A DNA stretch of 64,000 bases. Source: Terfezia claveryi (Eukaryota > Ascomycota > Pezizomycetes > Pezizales > Pezizaceae). The stretch lies in contig WHUX01000262.1 in assembly GCA_015179025.1 (NCBI GenBank), positions 1 through 64,000 of the forward strand, written 5' to 3'. Both the position numbers and the translations under genes were made by a program. The notes beneath the pieces are model-generated. The model was not told where the DNA came from and made no database searches. It saw only the letters and a program-made list of their open reading frames with translations. Numbering within the stretch: the first letter of the stretch is position 1; each line of letters opens with the position of its first letter. Below, in pieces: positions 11,613 to 21,499 of the stretch.

Positions 11613-12114
11613 TGTAACGAGGGCTCTGGGGACAAGGCGACCAAGGGGTACGCCGTGGCGAGGACAGGGACGAGGTAACATACACGTAGGAATGCGGCGT
11701 GTGTGATTAGGGGAAAGGCTAGGGGCAAAGGCAAGAGGCAAGAGGGGCAGAGGGCAAGGAGCACGAGACACGCGGAGGCAGTTGCCGCGTGTGTCGGAGG
11801 GGGGGGCAGCTGTGCTGCAGAGTTATTCACGGGACAAGGCAAGACGAGGGGGTGTACAAGGGAGGTACACCTTCGCAGAGAGACAAGGTCCTGTATTAGG
11901 TATACAAGACGTTGGATGGGGATTCAACGAGAGGGCGGAGAGAGCAAGCTATATATACAGGCTTCCTTCCTGGCCAAGGCCACCGGAAGGAATAAGGTTC
12001 CCGAGACCCCTTATCTCGGGAACAGAGATAACAACGATATCAATCAACAATAACGAGAGTCGGACGGAATCCCATCCAACTCTCAAACCTGGCTAGGAAA
12101 GGACGGTTGTGACA
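11613..12114 (-). mobile_element. 5' LTR of gypsy A
   Basis: The 502-bp LTR runs on the minus strand from TGTCACAACCG (12114) to CGTTACA (11613). TATATATA at about 11951-11958 precedes the transcribed part. Just inside, the minus strand reads CTACATTGGATC, close to CTACGTTGGATC in the related element. This is a candidate primer-binding site, although the tRNA cannot be named. Confidence 0.88.
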
Positions 12115-12235
12115 GTAAGAGAAAGGATATTTATATATTATTAGTTTCATTGTTTTTTATTTAATGATAAGATAAATAAGTTGCTTTAAAAGGAGCAGCT
12201 AAGTAGGAACCAGTTATATCATAGACAGATAGATA

Positions 12236-12460
12236 CAGCTAGGTGGCAATGAATTTAGTACCCTTGCATACATGGGGCAAGAATACAGCATGCCTTAAAC
12301 CCATAATATGTATGCTAGGTGTATACTAATTCCAGACTCTTTTATAAGGGGCATACTGCGAGAATACAGCACACTTTAAACCCATAATATATGTACTAGA
12401 TATGCACTAATGCTAGACTCTTATATAAGGGGGGGTACCAAATTCATTGCCACCTAGCTG
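12236..12460. mobile_element. MITE with 28-bp terminal inverted repeats, TA duplication
   Basis: The 225-bp element begins CAGCTAGGTGGCAATGAATT and ends with its reverse complement. One mismatch is seen over 28 bp, and TA flanks it on both sides (12234-12235 and 12461-12462). TA duplications with CAG...CTG ends fit a Tc1/mariner-pogo type MITE. The inside is two tandem copies of an approximately 83-bp unit (12262-12344 and 12350-12432, each containing TTTAAACCCATAATAT). It has no coding capacity. Confidence 0.85.
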
Positions 12461-12462
12461 TA

Positions 12463-13700
12463 TGAAAGATAGTTCTCACTAAAATAAAATATTAAATAAA
12501 GATTTAAGCAACAAAAAAAAAGAAAAAAAAGTAATATTTTATGGGCTAATAAATATAAACCAATACTAATATAAATACTAAATGTTGAAAAATGGTCCTA
12601 TCTCTATTATATTCATTTATATTTAAATTATTTCTGAGCTCTTATCATGAGTCTTCTATCTATATTATTCTCTACCTTTCTAACCTTCTGTACTCTTCTC
12701 TCATTCTTCTTATTTCTTTCCTCCTCTATTCTAACCTAATTCCTTTCTTTTTCTTTCTTCTCAATCTATATACCTCACATATCATCTAAAATTCTAGCCA
12801 CCCTTTACTTTACTCTTTATTTTTTAATATAAAACATTTTCTATAATAATTCATTTTGTGAGCTCTTTTATGTCTACACATAAGTTTGTTGGAGTAGTTG
12901 GGTTCTTTTTCTTCGTTCTTAGTAGACAAGAATATAGATGAGGGGTCCAAGTCTACTATCATATCTATATTGTTAAAGATCATTACTAATACATTATCTG
13001 GAATATTTAAATAGTTAGTAGTAGCTCTCTTATTGTTGATCTTTTTGTTTAATTCCATTACCAAATTATATAAACTCACTTCACCTATCTCCTCCTTCTT
13101 CTTTCTCTTTTCAATTTGCATATCTTTATTTTAACCTTCTTTTATACTAGCCTCCTCTATAAAGAAATTAACTTAATATTCTGCTCCTTATTCTTTTTCT
13201 TGAAAATATAAATCTTTCTATTTAGGGTATATAATAATAGTGTAAATATTATTTTTGCTAATATATATTAGTTTTCAACTCTGTAGCTACCTGTTGCTCT
13301 ATTTCTTTCTCCTTCTCTTTCTACCTTCTTATAAGATCTGGCTTAAAACTCCTTCTATTTCTACTACTTAAATATTTTTTATATACTTTTTCTATATAAA
13401 TCTTCACTCTACCATAGTCTTGAGAATAGCATATATTTTTTTGGAATAACTTTAGGGATGTATACTAGTATTACTATATATATACAGTTCCAGTAACCAA
13501 GTAACTATACCTACATACACTGGAGGCGTTTGCAGCTTGGCATTTGTATACCAGTACTACAGAAGCTACAACAATAGACTAGACTAGAGACTTGTATAAA
13601 ATACACCAGACTATGTCTCATTACTTATAGGCAGGTTTCTTAAAATGAAATAGGTATTCAAATTATTTTTCTCCACAAAAGTGAATAAAGTCTCATTCTA
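12463..13700. other. AT-rich, probably RIP-affected, without intact genes
   Basis: Composition is very AT-rich with pyrimidine-rich runs. On the minus strand 13121-12810 gives a coherent 103-residue frame (EELYNLV-like start, ELNKKINNKRATTNYLNIPD) rich in Lys and Glu. It could be part of a degraded retrotransposon gag, but no motif confirms this. Nothing else is recognised. Confidence 0.35.
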
Positions 13701-13708
13701 CCTCTATA

Positions 13709-13981
13709 TTGGGGATAAATTATTTATTCAATTGGATTTATGATGATGACTTCTTTCCCACCCATATGCTATGTGTGAACAACACTTCCTATATAATCAA
13801 TACTTCCGCATACCTACCCCCGAATGCTGCCCTGATTTCAACTAATGGATATGATTGGATCCGTGTTGCCCATCCTCAAGCTAGCCTTGCTTAATTCTTA
13901 GATGAGCTGGTGGAGGAGCAACGCATTTTAGATACCTATGAGCCTACCTCTGTTCCAAATGTACCTGTTGTTTCCCTGTAA
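13709..13981 (+). pseudogene. Unrecognised short coding-like frame
   Basis: The frame runs from an ATG at 13709 (MGINYLFNWIYDDDFFP) through one TAA at 13892 and stays open to 13979 (LDELVEEQRILDTYEPTSVP). The TAA sits where CAA (Gln) would continue the frame, as in RIP-damaged sequences. Composition is less AT-rich than its surroundings. I do not recognise the product; it could be a mobile-element fragment. Confidence 0.3.
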
Positions 13982-14486
13982 AGCTACACTCGAAACCCCA
14001 TGAACTTCTTTATCTCTTTCCTCTTCAACATCCTCACGTCAATGTACAGAAAGGCGAGCTCTCTTATATCTTGAAAACCGGGATATTGATGATCTAGAAT
14101 GTGTGGCTCACCGCACGCAGCATCAGCCGGGCATTACCCCCCCTACTCGGACATTTCCTAATTTTGTGTGTATATGTAGGTCCAGAGCTAAAATCTTTTC
14201 CCCTTTCCTATATAGTTCTAGGGGACCTGTCTACGCTGGGAGGGTGAAAGAGAAGTATGAGCATAGCCATAGATATAGATAATATTCAGCTGCTATATAT
14301 ATACCAATAGTTATGGCCGGTATATGCAAGGCTTTTCCCAGGGCAAAAGACTTTTGTTCCGGACCTCCGTATCTCGTTGTAAGAAACCTCGCGGTATCTG
14401 TGGTGGTCCCAAGCAGTTTATTATAACGCGACACCACTGTATAGAAATCAAGAATAGTATGTAGAGGGAGCATCCAAACATGGTGC

Positions 14487-14720
14487 TGTTCTGACCCATA
14501 CAGCAGTGCGGCCTCGCCAGCTGGATATTCGGCCTGCAATATACCTCATATTCGCCCCTTCTCCAGCTGGATATTCGGCTGGCGCCGTATCCACCGTTTT
14601 TACCCTGAATTCGCCAACTCCGATATATCCAATATCCACGCCTTCCCCAGCTTGATGTACCGCCTGCCATATACCCAATATTCGCGCTTTCCCCAGCTGG
14701 ATATTCAGATAAACATCCCT
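14487..14720. mobile_element. Rearranged fragment of the palindromic minisatellite element
   Basis: It starts TGTTCTGACCCATACAGCAG, a degraded form of the TGTTCTGTCCCATAGAGC terminus seen at 42675 and 50424. It then passes straight into sequence matching 46720-46980, including TTTACCCTGAA and CCGATATATCCAATAT plus the CCAGCTGGATATTCGGCCTG unit. The terminus and the right-arm-type sequence are joined without the usual internal part, so this is an internally deleted or rearranged copy. Confidence 0.6.
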
Positions 14721-14756
14721 CCCTCCGTCAAAACCCTCGCTAGTGTGAAATTCGCC

Positions 14757-16422
14757 TCTCATCTATTCCAATCATATCCTGTAGTGCGGAAGAATCCTCT
14801 TCCCATACGGTGCCCCTGGTCGAGGTTAATACATCCCTTAATGTATACAACCATCCACGATGCTATCTTTCCGACCCTCCTTTTCTTGTGTCAGCCAGCG
14901 AATCCCCATGATTTGGGCCCCCTTTTTGTCTTCTTCAATCCATCGTCGCATCAGACCGGGCTTGTACTTACTTGGGGCGGCGTGCACGACTACCGCTTGT
15001 GTTTTGGTTGTTGGACGAGTTTGTGTTGTTGCCTTCTTCGAGGAGGTGGTCGGGGGTTGGCATTGGTTTGGGGGTTCCTTCGCCTTACCTTTTCCTTCAT
15101 CTGTTGGTGGTGGGGCTCGTGGTGATGGTCGGGGGCTTGGTGTTTCTTCCGCCTGGGGTGGGGTGGGTCCTTCTAACAAAAGATATGAGGATATCTTGTT
15201 AGGCAGCGGAAGTGGTTTTAGCGAGGCAGCGGTGGCGGTGGCAGCGAGCACGGGTGCACAGCAGCTCTCTAGTAATATGCCTACTGGAGCGGATGGTGAT
15301 ACGCGAGGTGGGTAATAGAACTAAGAGAGAAACAATGCGAGTGCGAACGAGGCAAATTGAAGACTTGCTTAATTATCGAGAAAATACAGTTCCGGAAGTT
15401 CAGGGTAAGACAATGCGCAGGAATTGTTATTTAACCAAGAAAATCAAGACTTGCGAGCGACGATCCAATGATCAACGTGATCAACCCAAAAAGCGATGAT
15501 AATATCAGTGCGATAATGACGGCAATGACGTGAGTAGAACGATGACGTTGGTAGATCATATTTCACCGGAAATATGATGGCTTCGCCGATGGATAATTCG
15601 GGGTAACGAGTAATTGAGTACGGATGTACCGGATGTGCGTTTCAACACCTTCCTCCACCTTACCTTTCCCCTTATCTTTTCTCTTGTGTCATGACAGTGT
15701 GGTTGGTGCTAATCCGGTTGCTGCCGCTGCGTAGGTACGTGCTAGAGGGGAGTCCGTATTCGTAGATACGCTCTTCGTCTTGGGAGCGGTTGAGAGTGCG
15801 GTCTGCGTACTGGAGTCTAAGACGGGGTCTGTGGTGTCTGCGGTAGTGGCGGGGCGACAGAGCTGATGCTGACGGTGTCCCTCAGTTTGAGGTTCTCTAA
15901 CTCCAGCGTGGCTATCTTCTCGTTAAGCGTCTTTTTCAGCCCCTCAATCTCTATCTCTTTCTCTATAGTCCGCGTACCTCCTCCTTAAGGCCACGTACTC
16001 CTCGCATCCTTTATCTAATTCTCGTGTAGTTTATTGTAACTCTCGTGTAGTGTCTCTTAATCCTTCTTCCTCAGTTCGTCATTATCCTTCTCCAGCCTAG
16101 ATATCTCCTGCTTCAGTCTGTTAAGCTCGTCCTCCGCCGCCTTCTCCTTCAGCGCCTTATCTTCCTTATATTCCGCCAGAGACATTATTCGCGGCATCTC
16201 GCAAGTGCGGAGGTAGGTGAGGGTGACAGGTGGTGATGGCGGTCGTGGTGTTTTAGTCTGGCGGCAGCGGCTGCGGAGAATCGGTGACTGGTAGCCGTGT
16301 CTTGCGTGGTGGGTGTACTTTGTTGTCTTTCCCAGGATTGTGTGGTTGTGTGTGGGAGTTCCAAATTCCCTGATTGGTGGTGCCCGACTTGGTATGGGTG
16401 CTCTCGCGAAATCGTGGACCAA
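14757..16422 (-). pseudogene. LINE ORF1 (Tad-like), broken
   Basis: From 16422 the minus strand codes a Lys/Glu-rich coiled coil (SLAEYKEDKALKEKAAEDEL, then a second heptad stretch near 15900-15960). This is followed by Pro/Ser-rich sequence and a conserved C-terminal block, KYKPGLMRRWIEEDKKGAQI, ending FFRTTGYDWNR at 14757. Coiled coil, Pro-rich linker and a basic RNA-binding-like end fit the ORF1 protein of fungal LINEs, which coats the RNA. Frames break at several points, and an inserted segment at about 15300-15640 shares sequence with 5272-5345. A homologous plus-strand copy is at 19622-20965. Confidence 0.6.
15308..15640. repeat. Dispersed segment interrupting the ORF1 copy
   Basis: It begins TAATAGAACTAAGAGAG and shares GACTTGCTTAATTATCGAG with an AT-shifted version at 5272-5345. 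A near-perfect hairpin CATATTTC-ACCG-GAAATATG lies at about 15557-15576. It is absent from the paralogous ORF1 at 19622-20965, which supports insertion. No terminal repeats could be fixed. Confidence 0.4.
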
Positions 16423-16459
16423 TGCCCGTGAGGGGGAGATTTCGGTGAGAGTGAGGAAG

Positions 16460-17645
16460 AAGAGTTTTCTTTTTTTTTTATTTAAAAAAACTCATTACTC
16501 CTATGCGGTCCAAACGTGGGACCATGAGGAGCCACCCGGGCTTCCGGGTGGATTCAGGACAAGGCAAGTTACTCTACCAGGTCCATCGCTAGCGGAGAAT
16601 AGATACATGATGGAACAAAAGAAACTCGTGAGTGGGACCCTCGTGCTGTCGTGAACCGACATTCGTCGGATGAGCCGTGGCCCTGACCAGAGTCCCGGCC
16701 TCTCCCCCCCCCCCGGTGCTCCCATTCTCGATTCCGCTTCCATTTGCTCCCTCCGCTCCCCTCTTTTCTCCTCGTCTTTACTCTCTTATCTGAGTAGGCT
16801 GTAGACCTCATCGAAGAAGGCCTCCGTGGCCTCACATGGCTTCCTCCACCTCTTTACTCCAGTCTGGCTTATCCGGCTCCTCCCATGTTCTTCTGTCGCG
16901 GAGTAGGTGGGCTCTTTTTCCCTCTAACCTGGGGCATTCGAATGTGATATGCTGGGCGTTTTCCATGGGGTGTCCACAGGCGCATTCCGTGGACTCCACC
17001 TTACCAATGTGATGGAGCCAGCTCTTCTGAGGTCCCCGGTCGGTCCGCATCCAGGTATACGCGGCGAAGGCTTGTCTGTTCCATTCCGTCACCCCGCGCT
17101 TTCCGTACCCTGCCTTGGTTCTCGTTGCCTTCCGGATGGCCTTGGAGGCTGCGCGCAACCCCCCCCTCTGTCACCGTGCGGGTACGCCTCTGATCTGGCC
17201 TAGTATCGACTCGAAGTCTGCGTGTCGGTCCGCCTTTTCTTTGCCCTTGATCCCAATGTGCCCCCATACTCAGGCTACCTTAACGTCTCTTGCTTGGTTC
17301 CCAACCATGGCTGTCTTGAGCGCGGCTTCGATGCCTGTTCTCAGGGGCGCCCCTCTGCTCATGTTCGTAATTGCATGAATGGCTGCTTGGGAATCGGATA
17401 TAGTGGCTAGCATCTCAGCTTCTTCGGTGTTGAGTGTGAGGAGCATCCCATAGATTTCGGCGTCTGCTGCTGTGCCCAGATCCCCTAAGTAACCCCCGTA
17501 GGTAGCTGGTTCATTATCTTCTTTCCCGCCATTTCTCCAGTCTACTGAGTGTACCGTGCTTGCGATCCCCTCTGCTCGCCCTGTGCCGTTAGTGAAGCAG
17601 GTTCGTCTAGTATTCCTGCTATCCCCGCTGCCCAGTAGCACAGAA
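16460..17645 (-). pseudogene. 5'-truncated LINE: ORF2 RNase H, C-terminus and 3' end
   Basis: On the minus strand the RNase H domain is visible (ATISDSQAAIHAITN with a catalytic aspartate, then VWGHIGIKGKEKAD). The C-terminal region follows (GVTEWNRQAFAAYTWMRTD), ending in a Cys/His motif CACGHPMENAQHITFEC. A TGA replaces the Trp codon before VWGHIG, a G-to-A change. The 3' untranslated region follows (16500-16830), with the family signature CACCCGG...TCCGGGTGG, and ends in an A/T-rich tail at 16465-16490. GAGTGAGG at 16449-16456 and 17665-17672 could be remnants of a target duplication, but this is weak. Confidence 0.75.
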
Positions 17646-17789
17646 CTTTGGATTTTTCAGTAGTGAGTGAGGGCTAGGTATCTCCTGGTGTTGTCCACTT
17701 GTCTATAGTTGCTCTGGTTGTATGAGACCGGTTACATGGGCAGTGGCGTCACTTGTGTTGCTGAGCATGAAAACACTTGTCCAGTGAAC

Positions 17790-18560
17790 TCTCGATATAA
17801 GAATATCGTCTGGTGGGGGGGGGGAATATTCTTATATCAAATATATTTTCCCATCAAATGTCAGGGTAACTACTCAAGGGAAACATTAAAAAAGAGAATT
17901 AACCTGAGGTAGAGCATGAACTAGGTACAGGAGAAAATAGAACATCCCCGGATGAAGTGAAGAAGGCAGTAATGACTGTTTGCTTGCCTTTCCTTTTGTC
18001 TGCCAGTTGTGCAGCCTCAATGCGCCGGCCTTCGCCATAATAGAACTGTTCCGCAGCCTCATTGAGGGGGCCTGATTGTAGTCCATATCAGGTAAGAGTC
18101 TCAAGAGCTGCTAGGGCTTGGTGATGCGGAATGGAGGTGGGTTCAGGTTGTTCATCATCATCTGAAACCTCGATCCCTCGCCATGTCAGATCAGGATATG
18201 CATGTACATAGTCATATATCTCCTTGCGTTCTTCTTCCGTCCAACCTTGATAATTCAATGCACCACTAGCAGGCATATCGAATTAGTTCGGGGGTTCGGA
18301 GGTAGTATTGTAGGTGTAGCAACATTGTGTGTCGCAGTATTGTGTTTGTGGCATTGTATTTGGCTGCGTTGTCTTTGGCGGTGTTGTTGGTTCAGGGTAT
18401 TTCTTCTCGATAAGCCTTAGGGCTATTTATACATTACCCAATCAGTTTCTCTTGCTATAAGAATACCTTAAACCTCGAGAAAATAAGAATATTCTTCTAT
18501 CAAATATATTCTTATTTTTTATGGGGGCGGGAGGGGGGGGTATATTCTTATATCAAATAT
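17790..18560. mobile_element. Element edged by ATAAGAATAT palindromes around a transposase fragment
   Basis: Both sides of the ORF at 17903-18276 carry clustered copies of ATAAGAATAT and ATATTCTTAT. On the left are GATATAAGAATAT and its inverse separated by a G-run at 17793-17840. On the right are four copies at 18456-18560, again with a G-run. The same palindrome recurs near 31080-31110 and 32066. Exact ends and a target duplication could not be set, so the element boundaries are provisional. Confidence 0.4.
17903..18276 (-). pseudogene. Probable pogo/Fot1-like transposase C-terminal fragment
   Basis: From the ATG at 18276 the frame reads WTEEERKEIYDYVHAYPDL and PHHQALAALETLT. It then meets one TGA (CGA would restore Arg) and stays open to 17903, ending KRKGKQTVITAFFTSSGD. 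Acidic linkers followed by H..AL.ALE.L and a basic tail ending in ITSFF-like residues resemble the C-terminal region of fungal DDE_1/CENP-B-type transposases. This assignment rests on resemblance only. No catalytic part is present, so it could at most be a remnant. Confidence 0.4.
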
Positions 18561-18579
18561 TCTTATCACTGTATACAGA

Positions 18580-19050
18580 GTTGACATCGGCAGACGCAAA
18601 TCCCACTGCAATTAGCTTTTCGGATGAGGCAGGTACTCTCGTCCGCGTCCTCCAACGAAGCTCAAGGTCTGACGTTGCTGTCTTCTGCCGTGGAGATGCT
18701 AGAGTACATAGAGTTGTGAAAACAGCCTCTGTGGATACCTGGGATTGTGAATGAAATCAACCTACTCCGTTCTCTCCAAGGCCTCGACAATCCCCACACT
18801 TGTCCACGACACGCTGCAACCTGGTACTACCATTGCGAGTGCAACGGAGTTTGGTATCCAGCCAGTTGGCCAGCCAATCTCCCTCGATCTATTCCAAGAT
18901 TCAGAGTCCTTCCTTCGCTGTTTGGAGGACCTCCTTCTTGCACTATAGTGGGTCCACAGTCATGGTATAGTACATCGTGATGTGCGCGGCGATAGCTTCA
19001 TTGTATTCGTACACAATCACGATGCTGCACCCTTTATGGAGGCATGTGAT
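18580..19050 (+). pseudogene. Kinase-like gene relic, copy 1
   Basis: The broken frame contains ELTSADANPTAISF, AGTLVRVLQRSS and a VVKTAS segment. After a shift comes SFLRCLEDLLLAL, then WVHSHGIVHRDVRGDSFIVF. The last block is a protein-kinase catalytic loop (HRD with D and a following D/N). The order and wording parallel the minus-strand relic at 48380-49200 (AGELVHVLQRQS, CLEDVLQAL, GVVHRDVRTDNVVV), so both derive from one family. The part after the catalytic loop is missing, and at least two stops or shifts are present. Substrate and role are unknown. Confidence 0.55.
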
Positions 19051-19224
19051 AAGGTAGGCATCACACATACCTGACTCTAGATATACAATATACGTGGTTA
19101 CAGAACAAGATTGGGTGATATATCGTGCTTGCCTGTGTGAATTCAAGTAACCAGACTAAATTCAAGTGTGATTTGGTTTACGTGAGTATTGAATGCAACG
19201 GACAACTTATGTACTTAGCAACGG

Positions 19225-19385
19225 ACGAAGCAATCTACTCTCAAGCTGCCATCCAAGCCGTCATCAACATGAGCAAAGGCAAAACCCCTCGGTCGGGTAT
19301 CGAGGCGAACATCAAGCTGGCAATGGTCAAGGCGGAGAGGAGGGACGTCAATATTGCATGGGTAAGTGGTTATATTGGCATCTGA
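19225..19385 (+). pseudogene. LINE RNase H fragment
   Basis: The frame gives SQAAIQAVINMSKGKTPRSG and then VNIAWVSGYIGI, directly comparable to SQAAIHAITNMSRGAPLRTG and VAWVWGHIGI in the LINE at 17270-17641. It lacks the first catalytic aspartate region and the C-terminus. It is a short orphan piece between the kinase-like relic and a LINE ORF1. Confidence 0.6.
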
Positions 19386-19621
19386 AGGAACATCAGGAAA
19401 AAGAATAGTTTGTCTCCCGGGCGCCAGACGCCGCAGACGCCACCGGAGCCAAACTGCCACTTGGGGAGGACGACATCCCGATGTCGTGTCTCCTGATTCC
19501 ACTCCTCCGGTGACGTGCCTCCCCGAGACCGGCCTCTTGTTGTCAGCCTCCGGGAGACCGACAACCATCTACTTCCTCCTGGAGACCGCTCTCCAACTCC
19601 TGTCTCCCAGAGGCATCCCTT

Positions 19622-20965
19622 TTGTTATCTGTAGCGGACACATACGAGGGCAAGATCGAGTCAACTGCAAGTGACCACAGTCCAAGCGACGACGAGGTTC
19701 CAAGCGACGACAGTTCGAGCGACGACGACGACGTCCCTCCCCCCCCTCCTCCGACGACGGCTGCCTTATTATTTGCGAGGCAGATCTGCATCCACAACAA
19801 GGACAATGGTGTCAACACAGACAGAGCAGTTTGGTGCTTACGAGAACTCTTAAAGTTCATAAACGGCGATGTCGAAAGAATATTTTATGACGCCGCGTTT
19901 ACGAGGTCCGCCCAAGCGTTCAGCAGCCGATTAACGGAGGGGGGCGCCGCATGGGTTAACATGCCCATACCAGTGAAGGTGGTGAATGAAGGGAAAGAGC
20001 AAGAGATCGAGACGTTGAGAGCGCACAACAACAGTTTGAGGAGCCAGTTGCAGGAGGCGAACAAAACCTCCGCACCACCACCACCACCACCACCAGTCTC
20101 ACATTCCGCCACTCCGACCGCAGCGCCACCACAAAAGACCGTCAACAGTGTGTCCAGCAATACCGATCCACTGCCAGTTCCAGGCTACAGCAGCACCCAG
20201 ACCACACCTCCGACCCAAATAGTACAAGCTTTGTCTAGAGTTCCTTTTGAGCCTTTAATTGCTGTGCTTAATGATTTCTTCTCGATACTTCTAGTCGGTA
20301 TTTTGTATAAGTGTACAAATTGAGAATGATTAACTCCTCCCTTCGTTTGGAGATCAATTAAAGCTAGTGCGGGGTGTTCGTTAGCCTTAACGAATACTTT
20401 GCTAAAATCTGGTACCTGTCTTGACAAGGGTCGTCCCTTGATTTTATCCTTGTTGTTTTTGTTCTTGGGTACCTTATTTTGTCACTTCCTACAATCTCAA
20501 ACCAAGACGAAAACCTACGCATTGGCAGCGAGGGACGCAGCAACAACCCGCACCAACAACCAAAGACAAGGCAAAGGTAAGGCGGAGGAGGCACTACCCC
20601 CACCCCCGAACAATAAGTCTTCGAACGCCAAGACACCACCCGCTATGTACCACCCCGACCACCCCCCAAAAAAAGGCAACACCATGTCGAACCACATCAC
20701 AAACTCGACCAACAACCAAAACACAGGCGGTAGTCCTGCATGCCGCCCCAACCAAGTATAAGCCCGGTCTGATGCGCCGATGGATTGAAGAAGACAACAA
20801 GGGGGCCCTTATCCTGGGGATCCGCTGGCTGACACAAGAAGAAAGGAGGGTCGGAAAGATAGCATCGTCGGTGGTTGTATACATCAAGGGATGTATCACT
20901 CTCGACAAGTGGATCCGCGTGGGAAGAAAATTCTTCCGCACCACAGGATACGATTGGAAAAGATG
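19622..20965 (+). pseudogene. LINE ORF1 (Tad-like), interrupted
   Basis: The long open stretch codes an acidic Ser/Asp-rich part (SDDEVPSDDSSSDDDD) and a folded-looking region (NTDRAVWCLRELLKFINGD). A short coiled coil (EIETLRAHNNSLRSQLQE) and poly-proline follow. After an inserted gypsy piece (20218-20495) the linker resumes, and the conserved C-terminal block follows: KYKPGLMRRWIEEDNKGALI, ending RKFFRTTGYDWKR at 20965. A shift lies near 20727. No ATG opens the long frame, so the 5' end is probably truncated. Compare 14757-16422. Confidence 0.6.
20218..20495 (-). mobile_element. Ty3/gypsy protease-region fragment inserted in ORF1
   Basis: On the minus strand this reads RPLSRQVPDFSKVFVKANEH, PALALIDLQTKGG, SQFVHLYKIPT and TAIKGSKGT. 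The order resembles the N-terminal part of a gypsy aspartic protease: an ALID block with the active-site aspartate (D-L-Q here instead of D-S-G), then SQ.F...Y.IPT. It belongs to a gypsy family different from the elements at 6007 and 58720. It has no visible target duplication. Confidence 0.5.
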
Positions 20966-21402
20966 AGAGTGTTTTTCTTTTTGGGACGGAGGGAGGGTTG
21001 TTTGTCTTTCTACCAGCGAGGATTTTATGTTGCGTTTTTCCCACCTGAGCGTCGTTATGTTTCTTTTCAACCCGCGAGAATTTTGAGAGTAGTGAGAGGG
21101 TTTGGAGTTGTTATTTCTCTACCAGCGCGATATCTTTTCCCACTTGAGCGTTAGTTTCCCACCTGCGAGAGTTTTGGAGAGAGTTCTCGGGAGTCCAGTC
21201 AGAGCTCCTGAGCTCATCCGAATTGTCGGTTAATGACAGCACGGGACTCTCGCTCACGATTTTCCTTTGTACGATATGTACTTAGCGATGGACCTGGCAG
21301 ATTAACTTGCCTTGTTCTGAATCCACCCGGATTTCCGGGTGGCTCTTCATGGTCTCCTTACTGGGACCGCATAAGAGTACCAAGTAATTAAAAAAAAAAA
21401 AG
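20966..21402 (+). mobile_element. LINE 3' end joined to ORF1, no ORF2
   Basis: After ORF1 come about 300 bp of non-coding sequence with two repeats of CTACCAGCGCGA-like and CCACCTGAGCGT-like phrases. The LINE 3' signature GGACCTGGCAGATTAACTTG begins at 21290, with the hairpin CCACCCGG-ATTT-CCGGGTGG, and an A-run follows at 21390-21402. ORF2 is absent between ORF1 and the tail, so the unit is an ORF1-only derivative or two fragments fused. Confidence 0.6.
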
Positions 21403-21499
21403 ATTTTGTTGTCTGTCTCCAGGAGGCCTCCCTTTTGTGGTCTGTCTTCCGGAGACCGCTCTCCCACTTAGTGACTGGGTGCCAATCTCTCAGCTGCCT

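Larger units (their letters stand above)
6007..12114 (-). mobile_element. Full-length Ty3/gypsy chromovirus 'gypsy A'
   Basis: The 6108-bp element lies on the minus strand, with two 502-bp LTRs, a GTAAG target duplication, a polypurine tract and the order gag, protease, reverse transcriptase, RNase H, integrase, chromodomain. The LTRs differ at roughly 21 positions by eye (about 96% identity), so insertion is not recent. Several single-base frameshifts (near 9600, 9260, 7480) and stops in gag make it non-functional. It is related to the element at 58720-61168. The internal parts are described separately. Confidence 0.92.
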
